64,000 nt of DNA from Saprospiraceae bacterium. GTDB taxonomy: Bacteria > Bacteroidota > Bacteroidia > Chitinophagales > Saprospiraceae. Positions 7,970 to 17,630 of the stretch are shown here, piece by piece (within the stretch, counting starts at the first letter, position 1; each line of letters begins with the position of its first letter). The stretch spans positions 293,501-357,500 of the forward strand of contig JADJOB010000002.1 in NCBI GenBank assembly GCA_016714025.1, read 5' to 3'. Below the pieces are notes generated by a model. That model had not been told where the DNA came from and did not search any database. It was given only the letters and a program-made list of their open reading frames with translations. The translations under genes and the position numbers were made by a program.

Positions 7970-10426
7970 ATGATCCGTGTCATGCTTATGGCTTGGCTTT
8001 GGCTTTGCCTTGACTCTTATGAATCCAATGCGAAACCATTGTATACCATTATTGGAAAAATTACCGGAATTGATAAACAGTCTATACCATTTGCATGGGT
8101 TGGATTATATGCGGTAAAAGACAGTAGTTTGATTAAAGTAACAGCCTGTGATGATCAAGGGGTCTTTAACCTGGAATTTGAAACTTTAAATCCCGAAGCT
8201 TATTATATCAAAGTATCTATGACCTTTTATGAAAATTATTATTCCAGCCCCTTTTCCTTTATCAATTCAACGGATCCCATTGACTTAGGATCTATTCAGA
8301 TGAATGAACGGAATCAATCTATGAACGAAATTACAGTAACTGCAAGTAAACCTTTTATAGAACGCAAATCGGATCGCTACGTCATGAATGTTGAAAGCAG
8401 CATCACAGCTGCCGGCAGCAGTGCGTTTGAATTATTGGAAAAAGCACCAGGAGTGACCATCAATTATCTGGATGCGCTTTCAATGAAAGGAAAATCAGGT
8501 GTGCAGGTATTGATCGATGGAAAACCGATTGTATTGTCTGGTAGTGAACTGGCCAATTACTTAAAAGCACTGCCTTCGAATATGTTGGATCGAATAGAAA
8601 TCATTAGCAATCCTCCTGCAAAATATGAGGCGGCAGGCAATGCAGGTATTATTGATATTCGTTTAAAAAAGAATCAGGCATTTGGAACCAATGGATCTGT
8701 TAATGCAAATTACGGGCAAGGTGTTTATCCAAAATCAGGTATTGGAATAAATATCAACCATCGCAACAAACGATTTAATTGGTTTGGAAATTCGAATTAC
8801 AGTTATCGAAAAGGATTAAATAAACTCATATTGTATCGGGAATTCTTTGAAAGCGGACAGCGCACAGGAGCGTATGATCAATATAACTACCTCGTTTTTC
8901 CATTTCACTTTGCTTCGCTTCGAATGGGAACAGATTATACATTGCCCAACAACAAAACGACGCTTGGTTTTATCATAAACAGTTCATTGAATCGTTTCAA
9001 GCCACATGGACAAAACAATTCCATTGTCGAAAATGAACAATCTTTAGCTGAATCCAGCTTTTCAACCAGCAACCAAAGCAAAGATGTTTGGCCATCTTAT
9101 TCATTTAATATCAATGGAAAACATGTTATGGACAGTTCCGGAATGGAATTGAGTTTTGATTTAGACTATGTCCAATTTAAAAACACGACCGAACAAAATT
9201 TTTTAACCAAATATTTTGATTTAAATCAACAAGTTTTACAGCCGGACTATTACTTATATGGTGATTTGAAAGGCAATTTAAATATAAAATCAATAAAAAT
9301 TGATTTGAGTAAAAAAATTTCGAACAACAGACAATTCGAAGGTGGAATGAAATCAAGTATCGTTTCAGCTGACAACAACCTGGCTTTCTTTGACAAGAGC
9401 AATGCTCAACCTGTTTATGACAGCAGCAAAAGCAATCACTTTTTATATAAAGAACAAATTCATGCGGCATATTTAAATTATAAACAAGACTGGACCAACT
9501 TGAGTTTGCAAGCTGGTTTGCGCAGTGAATTCACCAAGGCAAATGGAAATCAACTTGTCAATAATTTTACTTTCGAAAAAAATTATATCAATCTATTTCC
9601 TTCTGTGTTTTTAAATTATAAATTCACACCCAACTACGATATGGGCATCAATTTAAGCCGGAGACTGGACCGGCCTAATTATCAACAATTAAATCCATTT
9701 AAATTCTTTCTGGATCCCAGTACCTATCGGGAAGGCAATCCATTCCTCAATCCTCAATACAGTTGGATTTTTGAATGGAATCACACCTTGAATAAAAATT
9801 ACGCTTTCTCAATTTCCTATACACAAACACTTGATAATATTACAGAAGTTATCGGACCAGTGGAAGGTTTGGATCGGGTTACAGTCCAAACTCATGAAAA
9901 TCTGACACAATTTGAAAATCTTTCTGTAAGTGCTAATGGTACGATTGACATTTTAAAGAATTGGAGCAGTGTGATCAATGTAAGTAGCTGGATAGGAAAA
10001 TATACCGGAACTTTTGCCAATACACTTCTTAAAGATGGAAATTTAGTGGTGAATCTCAGTTGCAACAATACCATCAAACTTCCAAAAAACTGGAATTCTG
10101 AAATAAATTTTAGTTATCAATCGCCAGAAGTTTATGGTTTTATGAAGGTATATTCAATGTGGGGATTGTCAGTTGGTATCCAAAAGCAATTTCTAAATAA
10201 AAAACTCAATGCTAAATTATCTGTTAGTGATCTGTTTTGGACTAATTTACCGGAAGCCGATATTAATTACAGAGATTATTATGAGCACTTTGATGTTAAA
10301 AGAGAAACACGAGTGGCCTCACTTTCTTTGTCCTATCGTTTTGGTAGTTTAAAACTCGGAAATGCGCCACGGAAAGCTGGTGGTGTGGAGGAAGAAAAAA
10401 GAAGGGCGAGCAATGGACAAGGATAA
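7970..10426 (+). CDS. TonB-dependent-receptor-like outer membrane beta-barrel protein
   Basis: The 818-residue protein has a signal peptide, a carboxypeptidase-regulatory-like beta-sandwich (about residues 25-105; GKITGIDKQSIPFAWVGL) and a plug domain (about 115-230; VLIDGKPIVLSG, DRIEIISNPPAKYEAAG). A 22-strand-type outer-membrane barrel with many Tyr/Asn/Phe turns follows, ending in a strand with SLSYRFGSLKL. This matches the 'outer membrane beta-barrel family' subgroup of TonB-dependent receptors in Bacteroidota, which lack a paired SusD. None is present here, so the substrate is unknown. The very C-terminal tail (RKAGGVEEEKRR) extends beyond the barrel. A TACATTTG box lies at 7912-7919, 50 bp before the start. 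Confidence 0.85.
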   Translation: MIRVMLMAWLWLCLDSYESNAKPLYTIIGKITGIDKQSIPFAWVGLYAVKDSSLIKVTACDDQGVFNLEFETLNPEAYYIKVSMTFYENYYSSPFSFINSTDPIDLGSIQMNERNQSMNEITVTASKPFIERKSDRYVMNVESSITAAGSSAFELLEKAPGVTINYLDALSMKGKSGVQVLIDGKPIVLSGSELANYLKALPSNMLDRIEIISNPPAKYEAAGNAGIIDIRLKKNQAFGTNGSVNANYGQGVYPKSGIGININHRNKRFNWFGNSNYSYRKGLNKLILYREFFESGQRTGAYDQYNYLVFPFHFASLRMGTDYTLPNNKTTLGFIINSSLNRFKPHGQNNSIVENEQSLAESSFSTSNQSKDVWPSYSFNINGKHVMDSSGMELSFDLDYVQFKNTTEQNFLTKYFDLNQQVLQPDYYLYGDLKGNLNIKSIKIDLSKKISNNRQFEGGMKSSIVSADNNLAFFDKSNAQPVYDSSKSNHFLYKEQIHAAYLNYKQDWTNLSLQAGLRSEFTKANGNQLVNNFTFEKNYINLFPSVFLNYKFTPNYDMGINLSRRLDRPNYQQLNPFKFFLDPSTYREGNPFLNPQYSWIFEWNHTLNKNYAFSISYTQTLDNITEVIGPVEGLDRVTVQTHENLTQFENLSVSANGTIDILKNWSSVINVSSWIGKYTGTFANTLLKDGNLVVNLSCNNTIKLPKNWNSEINFSYQSPEVYGFMKVYSMWGLSVGIQKQFLNKKLNAKLSVSDLFWTNLPEADINYRDYYEHFDVKRETRVASLSLSYRFGSLKLGNAPRKAGGVEEEKRRASNGQG

Positions 10427-10792
10427 ATTGTGGAAAATAAATGTCCAAAATAAAATTGAATGCTAAATTAATTGCTAGCAAAAAATAATTAAAATCGTTT
10501 TAATAGGTTAGCCAAATCAATTTAGAATTGAATTGATTATAATAAATTTTTTCATCGAAGCGAGGGTAAAATAGTTCTACGCAATCCTTTTGCTATGCGA
10601 TCCTATTTGTTTATCATTTTGATTACTATTTATAATTAAATAATATCGATTTGCATACTTTCAAACAGCTGGCTGCATGTTGTAATTGGCTTGTTCAAAA
10701 TACTGCAAGCCCAAATATATGCTGTATATAAAACTACTTAGATGATTATTTAAAATGCATTGCTTATCTTTAATTCTGTTAGTGCTACAGAA
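10427..10792. other. AT-rich intergenic stretch before ggt
   Basis: No gene, RNA or terminator was recognised in this AT-rich gap. A near-match to the -7 box (TATCTTTA at 10765-10772) lies about 20 bp before the preferred ATG of the gamma-glutamyltransferase gene, with no TTG at the expected distance. It is compatible with a promoter serving that start and argues against the longer frame that begins at 10760. Confidence 0.4.
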
Positions 10793-12499
10793 ATGAAACA
10801 GAATAATTTAAGCTTATTTCAATTATTAACCATTGCGTACGTATGGTTCTTTTCAATGAATCTTTCAATAATCCATGCGCAGACCTATGGTCAAAGGGGA
10901 ATGGTGGTATCTTCTAATGTAATCGCATCTCAAATTGGTATCGGGATATTAAAAAAAGGAGGCAATGCCATTGACGCCAGCATAGCCACAGCCTTTGCAT
11001 TGCAAGTTACACATCCTACTGCAGGCAATATCGGAGGTGGTGGATTTTTAGTTTTCATGAACGCCGTTGGAATGGTCACTACCATTGACTTTCGTGAAAA
11101 AGCCCCTCTTACCGCAAGTCCAAACATGTTTTTAGATAGCAAAGGTCAGCTGATTCATGAAAGCAATCACGAAACCTTGTTGGCTGTTGGTGTGCCCGGA
11201 ACCGTTGCCGGTTTGTATTTAGCACATCAAAAATATGGAACCCTTGCCTGGAAGGAGTTAGTCCAACCTGCAGTGAATTTAGCTCAAAAGGGATTTATCA
11301 TGCCCTGGGGTCTTTATTTAGATGCTCTTGAACTAATTGCTTCAGAACCATCAAATGATTTTATTAAAAACTATTTTAACAATGCGCAAGGAAAAATGAC
11401 CCGACCCGGTGAAACCTGGAAGCAACCAGCGCTTGCAAAAACATTGGCATTAATTCGTGACAAGGGTCAGGATGGTTTTTATAAAGGATACGTTGCAGAA
11501 GAAATCGAACAATTCATGAAAGAAAATGGGGGCATAATAACAAAAAAAGATTTAGAAAAATATACTGCAATCGAACGGCCGCCAATCAAAGGCAGCTTTA
11601 AAAATTATGAAGTATATTCTATGGGACCTCCTAGTTCGGGTGGAGTCGCACTTATAGAAATGTTGAATCTCATGGAGCTATCAAATTTAGACTCCATTCC
11701 TTTTAACTCAACGGCCTACGTTCATTTAATGGCTGAAGTAATGCGCCGGGCTTTTGCGGATCGGGCTGCCTATTTAGGGGATCCTGATTTTAATCCGGAT
11801 ATGCCCCTGGAAAAATTGTGCTCCAAAGAATTTGCTAAAAAACGCTTTGCATCGATCAATTCAAAGAAAGCTTCTGTAAGTGATCCATCAAAATTTGGTC
11901 ATCCCTATGATGGCTCCAATACAACTCATTTTTCAGTCGTTGACAAAGATGGCAATGCGGTTTCATTGACTTACACCTTAGAATACGCTTATGGATTGAG
12001 AAAGGGTTCCGAAAAATTGGGATTTATATTCAACAATGAAATGGGAGATTTTAATGCCCTGCCAGGCGCAACAAACCAAAATGGTCAAATTGGATCCCCT
12101 GCAAATCTGATTGCACCTGAAAAACGAATGTTATCGAGTATGACTCCTACGATCGTCACAAAAAACGGTAAAGCGTATTTAATCATTGGTTCGCCGGGAG
12201 GAAGAACCATCATCAATACGGTCTTTCAAACTGTTTTAAATGTGCTTGCCTACAAAATGCCCATTGATCAAGCCATTGAAGCGATGAAAATTCATCATCA
12301 ATGGCTTCCGGATCTCATTCTCTATGAAAAGAATCTGCTATCTCCCGATACAAAAACTGGATTGGAGGAATTGGGTCATAGACTTTTTCCAGTGGATAAT
12401 TTGGGTTCACTCATGGGTATTTTATACGATGAAAAATTTAAAGTGTATGTTGGCGCCGCCGATTCCTCCAGTCCGGATGGAGGAGCAGTAGGATATTAA
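10793..12499 (+). CDS. ggt: Gamma-glutamyltransferase
   Basis: The product has 568 residues from the ATG at 10793, which places a clean signal peptide (MKQNNLSLFQ through a hydrophobic core to IIHAQ) at the N-terminus; an in-frame ATG at 10760 would put eleven extra residues before it. GGT is an N-terminal nucleophile hydrolase that splits itself into two subunits. The nucleophile is the first Thr of TTHFSVVD, within GSNTTHF, at about residue 380. The oxyanion residues are seen in SSMTPTIV and the glycine motif in GSPGGRTI. It hydrolyses or transfers the gamma-glutamyl group of glutathione and related peptides outside the inner membrane. The length is normal; no operon partner is evident. Confidence 0.93.
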   Translation: MKQNNLSLFQLLTIAYVWFFSMNLSIIHAQTYGQRGMVVSSNVIASQIGIGILKKGGNAIDASIATAFALQVTHPTAGNIGGGGFLVFMNAVGMVTTIDFREKAPLTASPNMFLDSKGQLIHESNHETLLAVGVPGTVAGLYLAHQKYGTLAWKELVQPAVNLAQKGFIMPWGLYLDALELIASEPSNDFIKNYFNNAQGKMTRPGETWKQPALAKTLALIRDKGQDGFYKGYVAEEIEQFMKENGGIITKKDLEKYTAIERPPIKGSFKNYEVYSMGPPSSGGVALIEMLNLMELSNLDSIPFNSTAYVHLMAEVMRRAFADRAAYLGDPDFNPDMPLEKLCSKEFAKKRFASINSKKASVSDPSKFGHPYDGSNTTHFSVVDKDGNAVSLTYTLEYAYGLRKGSEKLGFIFNNEMGDFNALPGATNQNGQIGSPANLIAPEKRMLSSMTPTIVTKNGKAYLIIGSPGGRTIINTVFQTVLNVLAYKMPIDQAIEAMKIHHQWLPDLILYEKNLLSPDTKTGLEELGHRLFPVDNLGSLMGILYDEKFKVYVGAADSSSPDGGAVGY

Positions 12500-12573
12500 A
12501 AATGTTTCAGATTATTCTAAATTTGTTTTAATTCTTATTTTAAAAATAATTAATTGCTAAAAAAATTGCATCC

Positions 12574-13092
12574 ATGATTCGTTTCTCTGAAAAACAAAAA
12601 TTCACCCAATGGTGGTTTTGGGTATTAATAATTGGAATTACTTCTTTGTTTTTATATGGATTATATCAACAAATTATATTAAAAATACCATTTGGTGACA
12701 AACCTGTAAGCGATAATGTTCTATTATTGATTTCAATAATTCCATTATTAATTATTGTAATTTTCTTGGTATCCACCCTTGAAACTGAAATCAATGAATT
12801 TGGAATATCCTACAAATTTTTTCCGTTTCATCTAAATAAAAAAACCATCGCCTGGGATTCAATAGACAAAGCCTACATTCGGAAATACAATCCAATTACA
12901 GAATATGGTGGCTGGGGATTTCGTTTGGGTCTATTCGGCAAAGGACGTGCATTAAATATGTCCGGCACGATGGGCTTACAGTTAGTTTTAAAAGATGGAA
13001 CCAAATTATTAATCGGTACTTTAAAATCAGACGAACTAGAACAAATCTTACAAAATTTGATGAAGAATAATATTATAAACAAGCCAGATTAA
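12574..13092 (+). CDS. Hypothetical membrane protein with PH-like C-terminal domain
   Basis: The product has 172 residues. Two hydrophobic helices (about residues 14-32 and 47-67) are followed by a beta-rich domain that contains EINEFGISYKFFPF, KKTIAWDSIDKAYIR and VLKDGTKLLIGT. This pattern of helices followed by a bacterial PH-like sandwich is common in small uncharacterised Bacteroidota membrane proteins. I cannot name the family with certainty and the function is unknown. It lies 75 bp downstream of ggt on the same strand and could be cotranscribed. The reading frame is intact and the composition matches its neighbours. Confidence 0.6.
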   Translation: MIRFSEKQKFTQWWFWVLIIGITSLFLYGLYQQIILKIPFGDKPVSDNVLLLISIIPLLIIVIFLVSTLETEINEFGISYKFFPFHLNKKTIAWDSIDKAYIRKYNPITEYGGWGFRLGLFGKGRALNMSGTMGLQLVLKDGTKLLIGTLKSDELEQILQNLMKNNIINKPD

Positions 13093-13149
13093 TAATCAAT
13101 CAGGAGAGAAGAATGCTTTTTTAATTTAATTCAAAATACGCCCAACAAC

Positions 13150-13216
13150 TAATCGCGACGCCCATTAAGCTCTCCTAATTATTAATTCTTAATTTTTAAT
13201 TCTTAATTAATAATCA
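13150..13216. repeat. AATTAAGAATTAA-type repeat tract at operon end
   Basis: This tract of alternating TTAATTCTTAATT and TTTTTAATTC words is the reverse-complement form of the tracts at 34629-34677 and 39113-39145. It sits between the end of the small membrane protein gene and the convergent GT-C-like gene. The words are partly self-complementary and could fold in RNA, but no regular terminator with a T-run was found. Confidence 0.6.
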
Positions 13217-14578
13217 TCAATCTCCCTTTTTCGCTTTCTCATAATCCGGTTGGATTAAACTATTCTTTATGGCATCATCAAATTTCGTTTTGCCAAAAGA
13301 GGCTTTATATGCATTCCAGTTCATGCTGTCAAAATGCAACATCCCATTACGGTATTGCCAGGATTGAAATTGGGAAAATAAAATCAATAATAAAACGACA
13401 CTGAGAATTGGTATTTTAATTTTTGAAGACTTATTCAAAATGAAACCCATTTCTGCTGCAAATGGAATGGCCAAAAAAGCATATAAGTCAATCATCCCGC
13501 GGTTACCAAATCCGACATACCACCAACACCACCATGAAAATACAATGTAACTATAGACTATAAAAAATCCAAGTATAGTCCATTTTAAACTATGTTGTGT
13601 GCGAACCAAATGATACATTCCATAAATAGCAAAAACAAAAATTGGGGTATAAATTAACCAGCCATTTCGGAAACTAAACATCCCTGATAAAATATGCGGG
13701 TCCAGAAAAAAGAAACGCTCATCCTGGTAAGAGTAATAAAATAAACTACCTGTAACTGCCTTCCAATACATAAGTTGTGGCAACCAAATCAAAGCAATTA
13801 CGAAACAAATGACAAGAAAATGTTTGTATTGATTAATAAAAAGTAAAGCATTTTTTTGAATATCTTTAATAGAACGCACACCGTAGAGTAAAGGAAACAA
13901 CGCAAAGGATAAATTGATAGGTCGAATTAAACTCATTAATCCTAAACTGATTCCAATCATAATGGCATAGTTCCATTTGGGTAAATCAAACCATTTGCAA
14001 ACTGAATATAAAAAAATGGCAGATAAAGAAAAACTATAGGCGTGACTCATAGCTGCCTCTGAACTTGCGTAATAAAATAAATTAGTTCCAAGACTTATTG
14101 CGGGAATACTTACAGCCACAGCCCATTCAGAAAACCAATGCAATAATAATTTTCTTAAAAAAATTAATCCAATGATCAGATAAAATAAACAAGACAGATG
14201 AATGTATTTGTGATAATACCAACTAAAACCATTTGGATTTGAATGTGCAGCCTGAGACTTCAAATGAGCAGCAAAGAAAAAAGGAGCATACATAACGGAC
14301 ATGCCCATTGAATATTTATTTACCAAATTCCCATTAGGTGTTGGAACCGGCCAAAACATATGCTGCTCTGCGTACTTGGCATCTGTTTTAACAAAATCCA
14401 TATAAAAATCATGATAAATAAAGCTTGCTGGCAAATAATCGTAATAACCAATAACATCCCAATCAATTGTGCCAAAATTTTTCCATTTTTTAATATTGAA
14501 ATTGGCAAAACTTAAAATTGCGATGCTCAATATCAGGCTAAGCAGTGAAATAGATTTCAAATTCATCATTGGAATCAA
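13217..14578 (-). CDS. Polytopic membrane protein, GT-C glycosyltransferase-like
   Basis: The 453-residue protein has about ten to eleven hydrophobic helices. After the first helix comes a loop with acidic and aromatic residues (GTIDWDVIGYYDYLP), and there are further loops rich in Tyr and Trp. This resembles the GT-C superfamily of lipid-phosphate-sugar-dependent glycosyltransferases, whose first loop holds the catalytic Asp. No family signature allows a firm name, so the transferase role is inference. Alternative starts lie at MMNLK, four and five codons in. It is the last gene of the apparent operon citrate synthase - gcvH - vanZ - this gene, 38 bp behind vanZ. Confidence 0.6.
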   Translation of the reverse strand: MIPMMNLKSISLLSLILSIAILSFANFNIKKWKNFGTIDWDVIGYYDYLPASFIYHDFYMDFVKTDAKYAEQHMFWPVPTPNGNLVNKYSMGMSVMYAPFFFAAHLKSQAAHSNPNGFSWYYHKYIHLSCLFYLIIGLIFLRKLLLHWFSEWAVAVSIPAISLGTNLFYYASSEAAMSHAYSFSLSAIFLYSVCKWFDLPKWNYAIMIGISLGLMSLIRPINLSFALFPLLYGVRSIKDIQKNALLFINQYKHFLVICFVIALIWLPQLMYWKAVTGSLFYYSYQDERFFFLDPHILSGMFSFRNGWLIYTPIFVFAIYGMYHLVRTQHSLKWTILGFFIVYSYIVFSWWCWWYVGFGNRGMIDLYAFLAIPFAAEMGFILNKSSKIKIPILSVVLLLILFSQFQSWQYRNGMLHFDSMNWNAYKASFGKTKFDDAIKNSLIQPDYEKAKKGD

Positions 14579-14616
14579 AAATAGTGTAAAAGCTGAATTC
14601 CAACGAACAATCTCTG

Positions 14617-14976
14617 TTAAGGCCTTTTTATAAAAGCAACTAAGCCAACACCAAAACTATTGGCCACCACATCAAAAACATCAAATTGTCTTCCTAATTG
14701 CATAATTTCCTGAAAATATTCTAATGCAATGCCCATTATAATTAAAGCGGTGTAAATAAATGAAATTCGGGATGGGTCGGCTTGCGCTAGTTTGTATTTT
14801 TTAAAACACCAGGCAGTAGCTCCGTAAAATAATATATGCCCAATTTTGTCAACTTGAATGTGATCCCACCAATTGAGCTTTGGCAAATCGTTTCCAGGCA
14901 GTAAGGATAAAATGATAATGGTACAAACTAGCAACCAGGCCAAAATAATATAATACTTTGGCTTCCAGGAAAACAT
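14617..14976 (-). CDS. VanZ-like family membrane protein
   Basis: The 119-residue protein has about four hydrophobic helices and the VanZ-like pattern: a DKIGHILFYGATAW segment at about residues 43-56 and an E-Y-x-Q motif (ALEYFQEIMQLGRQFDVFD) at about 84-102. VanZ of Enterococcus gives low-level teicoplanin resistance, but most relatives are uncharacterised and should not be read as resistance genes. It follows gcvH by 12 bp on the minus strand. A VanZ-like gene directly after gcvH is an arrangement I recall from other Bacteroidota. It is probably cotranscribed with the citrate synthase gene upstream. Confidence 0.8.
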   Translation of the reverse strand: MFSWKPKYYIILAWLLVCTIIILSLLPGNDLPKLNWWDHIQVDKIGHILFYGATAWCFKKYKLAQADPSRISFIYTALIIMGIALEYFQEIMQLGRQFDVFDVVANSFGVGLVAFIKRP

Positions 14977-14988
14977 GGATAAATTAAA

Positions 14989-15381
14989 TTACTTACCGAT
15001 CAGGCTGCGGTAGGATGCCGCATCCAACAATTGATCTAATTCTTCAGCGTTGCTAAGTTCAATTTTAATAATCCAGCCTTTACCATAAGGATCAGAATTA
15101 ATCAAAGTCGGATCATTTCCATCTTTTTCATCAAGTTCCGGATTAAATTCAATGACTTTACCGGAAACTGGCATAAATAAGTCAGAAGTTGTTTTTACTG
15201 CTTCTACCGTTCCAAATATATCGTCCTTTGAAACTTCATCGCCGACAGATTCTACTTCAACATAAACAATATCACCCAATTCGGATTGCGCAAATTCGGT
15301 AATTCCAATGGTAGCTTGATTGCCATCGAGCAAAAGCCACTCGTGTTCTTTGGTATATTTCAGATTGTCTGGAAAATTCAT
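14989..15381 (-). CDS. gcvH: Glycine cleavage system H protein
   Basis: The 130-residue length is standard for the H protein. The lipoyl-attachment segment is VEAVKTTSDLFMP with the lipoylated Lys at residue 63; the N-terminal YTKEHEWL and the GKGWIIKI near the C-terminus are typical of the family. It carries the aminomethyl intermediate between the P, T and L proteins of the glycine cleavage complex in the cytoplasm. None of the other subunit genes is in the window, as is common in Bacteroidota. It lies 15 bp downstream of the citrate synthase gene and 12 bp upstream of the VanZ-like gene. Confidence 0.96.
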   Translation of the reverse strand: MNFPDNLKYTKEHEWLLLDGNQATIGITEFAQSELGDIVYVEVESVGDEVSKDDIFGTVEAVKTTSDLFMPVSGKVIEFNPELDEKDGNDPTLINSDPYGKGWIIKIELSNAEELDQLLDAASYRSLIGK

Positions 15382-15396
15382 AAAACGAAGATCGGA

Positions 15397-16713
15397 TTAA
15401 TTATTTGAATTTGATAAAAAGCCTTTAATTTCTTCAGTAGTCATTGATTTTGGCCGCTCCAAGGGCAGATTTAATGCACGATCCCAACACAATTGGGCCA
15501 ATACACCCAAAGCTCTTGAAACCCCAAACATGACTGTATAAAAATTATGTTCTTTCACCCCATAATGCTCCAACAAGGCTCCAGAATGTGCGTCGACATT
15601 AGGCCAGGGGTTTTTTACTTTACCTAAACTTTCCAGAATCGGTGGAACTTCTTCAAATACATGCCAAACGATTTGGACCATTGGATCATCTGCACAATGT
15701 CTTTCCGCGAAATTCTTCTGGGCTAAAAACCGGGGATCGGGTTTGCGCAACACCGCATGTCCGTAACCAGGGACCACAACGCCATGTGAAAGCGTTGTTT
15801 TCACATATTCTGCGATTTGTTCTTTAGTCGGTGTGGGTGTACCCAGATCGCGGATCATATCGTAAATCCAGTCCATCACTTCCTGGTTTGCCAATCCATG
15901 TAAGGGTCCGGCTAGCGCATTCATTCCAGCAGCTAATGACAAATAAGCATCACTTAGGGTCGATCCAACCAAATGTACCGTATGGGCAGAAGCATTTCCC
16001 CCTTCATGGTCTGCATGGATGGTCATATACAAACGCATCAAATCCTTAAATGCTGGATCATCTTTCCCTAACATGTGGGCAAAATTGGCACTCCAATCGA
16101 GTTCCGGATCTGCTTCAATGTGTTGATTGTTGTAAAAAGTCTTCCTATAAATAAACGCTGCAACCAGGGGCAATTTAGCGATGAGATTCATACAATCTTC
16201 ATACATAATTTCCCAATAACTGGCCTTGGTCATCCCATTTTCATACTCTTGGGCAAATACACTTTCTGATTGCATTGCCATAATTGCAATGCTAAACTGG
16301 GTCATGGGATGTGTTTTTTGGACATCCAGATGATCTAAAAGATCTTTTACCGTATCGCTGAGTATGGCGCGACGCTGCCATTCCTGGCTAAGCCACTTGA
16401 CATCATCTTCCGTGGGTAAAAGTCCTGTCAACATTAACCAGAAAAGGCCCTCAGGAAGTGGTTCAGTTGCTCCATTTATTTTAGGAAGCAATTCGCGGAG
16501 TTCGGGTATTGAATATCCCCGAAACCGAATGCCTTCAGAAGAATCCAATGAAGAGGTTTCCCAAATCATACTTTGTATACCACGCATACCCCCGTAAACC
16601 TGTTCAATTTGAACATTGTCAATAATTCTTGTACCGTGCGATTTTACAAGGGTTTTAATTTCTTCTACGGAAGAAATTAATTGGGATTTAAATAATGTTT
16701 TTAGGCGATCCAT
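15397..16713 (-). CDS. Citrate synthase, eukaryotic/mitochondrial-type (type I)
   Basis: The product has 438 residues from the ATG at 16713; the frame is open further upstream, but those 36 codons encode a sequence unlike the family and are left out. The active-site residues are His272 (AGPLHGLAN), His318 (PGYGHAVLR) and Asp373 (NVDAHSG). The surrounding sequence and the N-terminal helical extension resemble mitochondrial citrate synthases more than the hexameric GltA of Proteobacteria. It condenses oxaloacetate with acetyl-CoA in the TCA cycle. It is the first gene of the minus-strand operon leading into gcvH. The subtype is judged from the sequence by eye. Confidence 0.94.
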   Translation of the reverse strand: MDRLKTLFKSQLISSVEEIKTLVKSHGTRIIDNVQIEQVYGGMRGIQSMIWETSSLDSSEGIRFRGYSIPELRELLPKINGATEPLPEGLFWLMLTGLLPTEDDVKWLSQEWQRRAILSDTVKDLLDHLDVQKTHPMTQFSIAIMAMQSESVFAQEYENGMTKASYWEIMYEDCMNLIAKLPLVAAFIYRKTFYNNQHIEADPELDWSANFAHMLGKDDPAFKDLMRLYMTIHADHEGGNASAHTVHLVGSTLSDAYLSLAAGMNALAGPLHGLANQEVMDWIYDMIRDLGTPTPTKEQIAEYVKTTLSHGVVVPGYGHAVLRKPDPRFLAQKNFAERHCADDPMVQIVWHVFEEVPPILESLGKVKNPWPNVDAHSGALLEHYGVKEHNFYTVMFGVSRALGVLAQLCWDRALNLPLERPKSMTTEEIKGFLSNSNN

Positions 16714-16877
16714 CCTACTTACTGTAACTATTCCTGTCGAAAAACAAAGCGCAAAAGTATAATGTTTTTGAATTACGAAAAGAAAAAGATTTTTTTTGTG
16801 AAATAGCCCAATTTCAACCAATTGGAAGGAATCTTCCTGATTTTCTAAAATTAATACAAGCTGCTTAGCTTTGCAGG

Positions 16878-17456
16878 ATGTTGATGATCGATAACATCCT
16901 GGTCAGTGACGAAGTCCTGGAAAATCAATTTATCTGTGCCTTGGATAAATGCAAGGGCGCTTGCTGTTATGAAGGGGATTTTGGCGCTCCCCTAACACCG
17001 GCAGAAAAAACGATTCTGGAAAACTGCTACGAGGACTTTAAGCCTTTTTTGAACACCGATTCTCAAAATCAGATTGAAAAAGTAGGACTTTATAGCTATT
17101 ATCGGGAAAATAAAACCTGGGGTACCAGCCTTATGGAACATGGTGCCTGCGTTTTTATGAATAAGGATGAACATGGGATTGCTGTTTGTGGTATCGAACA
17201 AGCATATAAAGCAGGAGCTTGCGAATTTCAAAAACCCATTTCCTGCCATTTATATCCCATTCGGATCAAAGAAAATAAATCCCAGGGGTTTATTGCAATT
17301 AACTACGATGAGTGGGATATCTGTAAAGCAGGATGTAAACTCGGCCAGGAACATAAAATGCCTCTTTTCCGGTTTGTAAAAGCTGCACTGATCCGCCGAT
17401 TTGGAGAGGCTTTTTACCATCAACTCGATGCGGCTTACGAAGCTTTGAAAAAATAA
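16878..17456 (+). CDS. DUF3109 family cysteine-rich protein
   Basis: The 192-residue cytoplasmic protein has conserved cysteines in DKCKGACC (about residues 23-30), HGACVF, AVCGIE, GACEF, ISCHLYP and ICKAGCKLG. This pattern matches DUF3109, a relative of the YkgJ-type zinc/iron-chelating proteins common in Bacteroidota. Its biochemical role is unknown; a bound metal or Fe-S cluster is likely from the cysteines. A TAGCTTTG box at 16866-16873 lies only 4 bp before the first ATG, so the message may be leaderless or begin at the second ATG (16884, MIDN). It is divergent from the citrate synthase operon. Confidence 0.82.
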   Translation: MLMIDNILVSDEVLENQFICALDKCKGACCYEGDFGAPLTPAEKTILENCYEDFKPFLNTDSQNQIEKVGLYSYYRENKTWGTSLMEHGACVFMNKDEHGIAVCGIEQAYKAGACEFQKPISCHLYPIRIKENKSQGFIAINYDEWDICKAGCKLGQEHKMPLFRFVKAALIRRFGEAFYHQLDAAYEALKK

Positions 17457-17630
17457 TAAATCTTGCCATACTTCGATTTTAATAGGCTGCAATGATTGCC
17501 TGAACTTAATTTGTATTAAACTTTAGGTAATAAAATACTTATTTGAAGATAGCAAGCGATTTGCCTTGATTTAAATTAAAAACGTAATCTTGTTTATTAG
17601 AATTATCATTTGGGATTGGTTCCCGTTTGC

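Noticed and set aside
14617..14976. Glycopeptide resistance from the VanZ-like gene
   Set aside because: The domain is widespread in Bacteroidota without any van cluster, and no resistance ligase or regulator is present.
16714..16821. N-terminal extension of citrate synthase
   Set aside because: The 36 extra codons are hydrophobic and unlike the family, and the ATG at 16713 starts at the expected conserved N-terminus.
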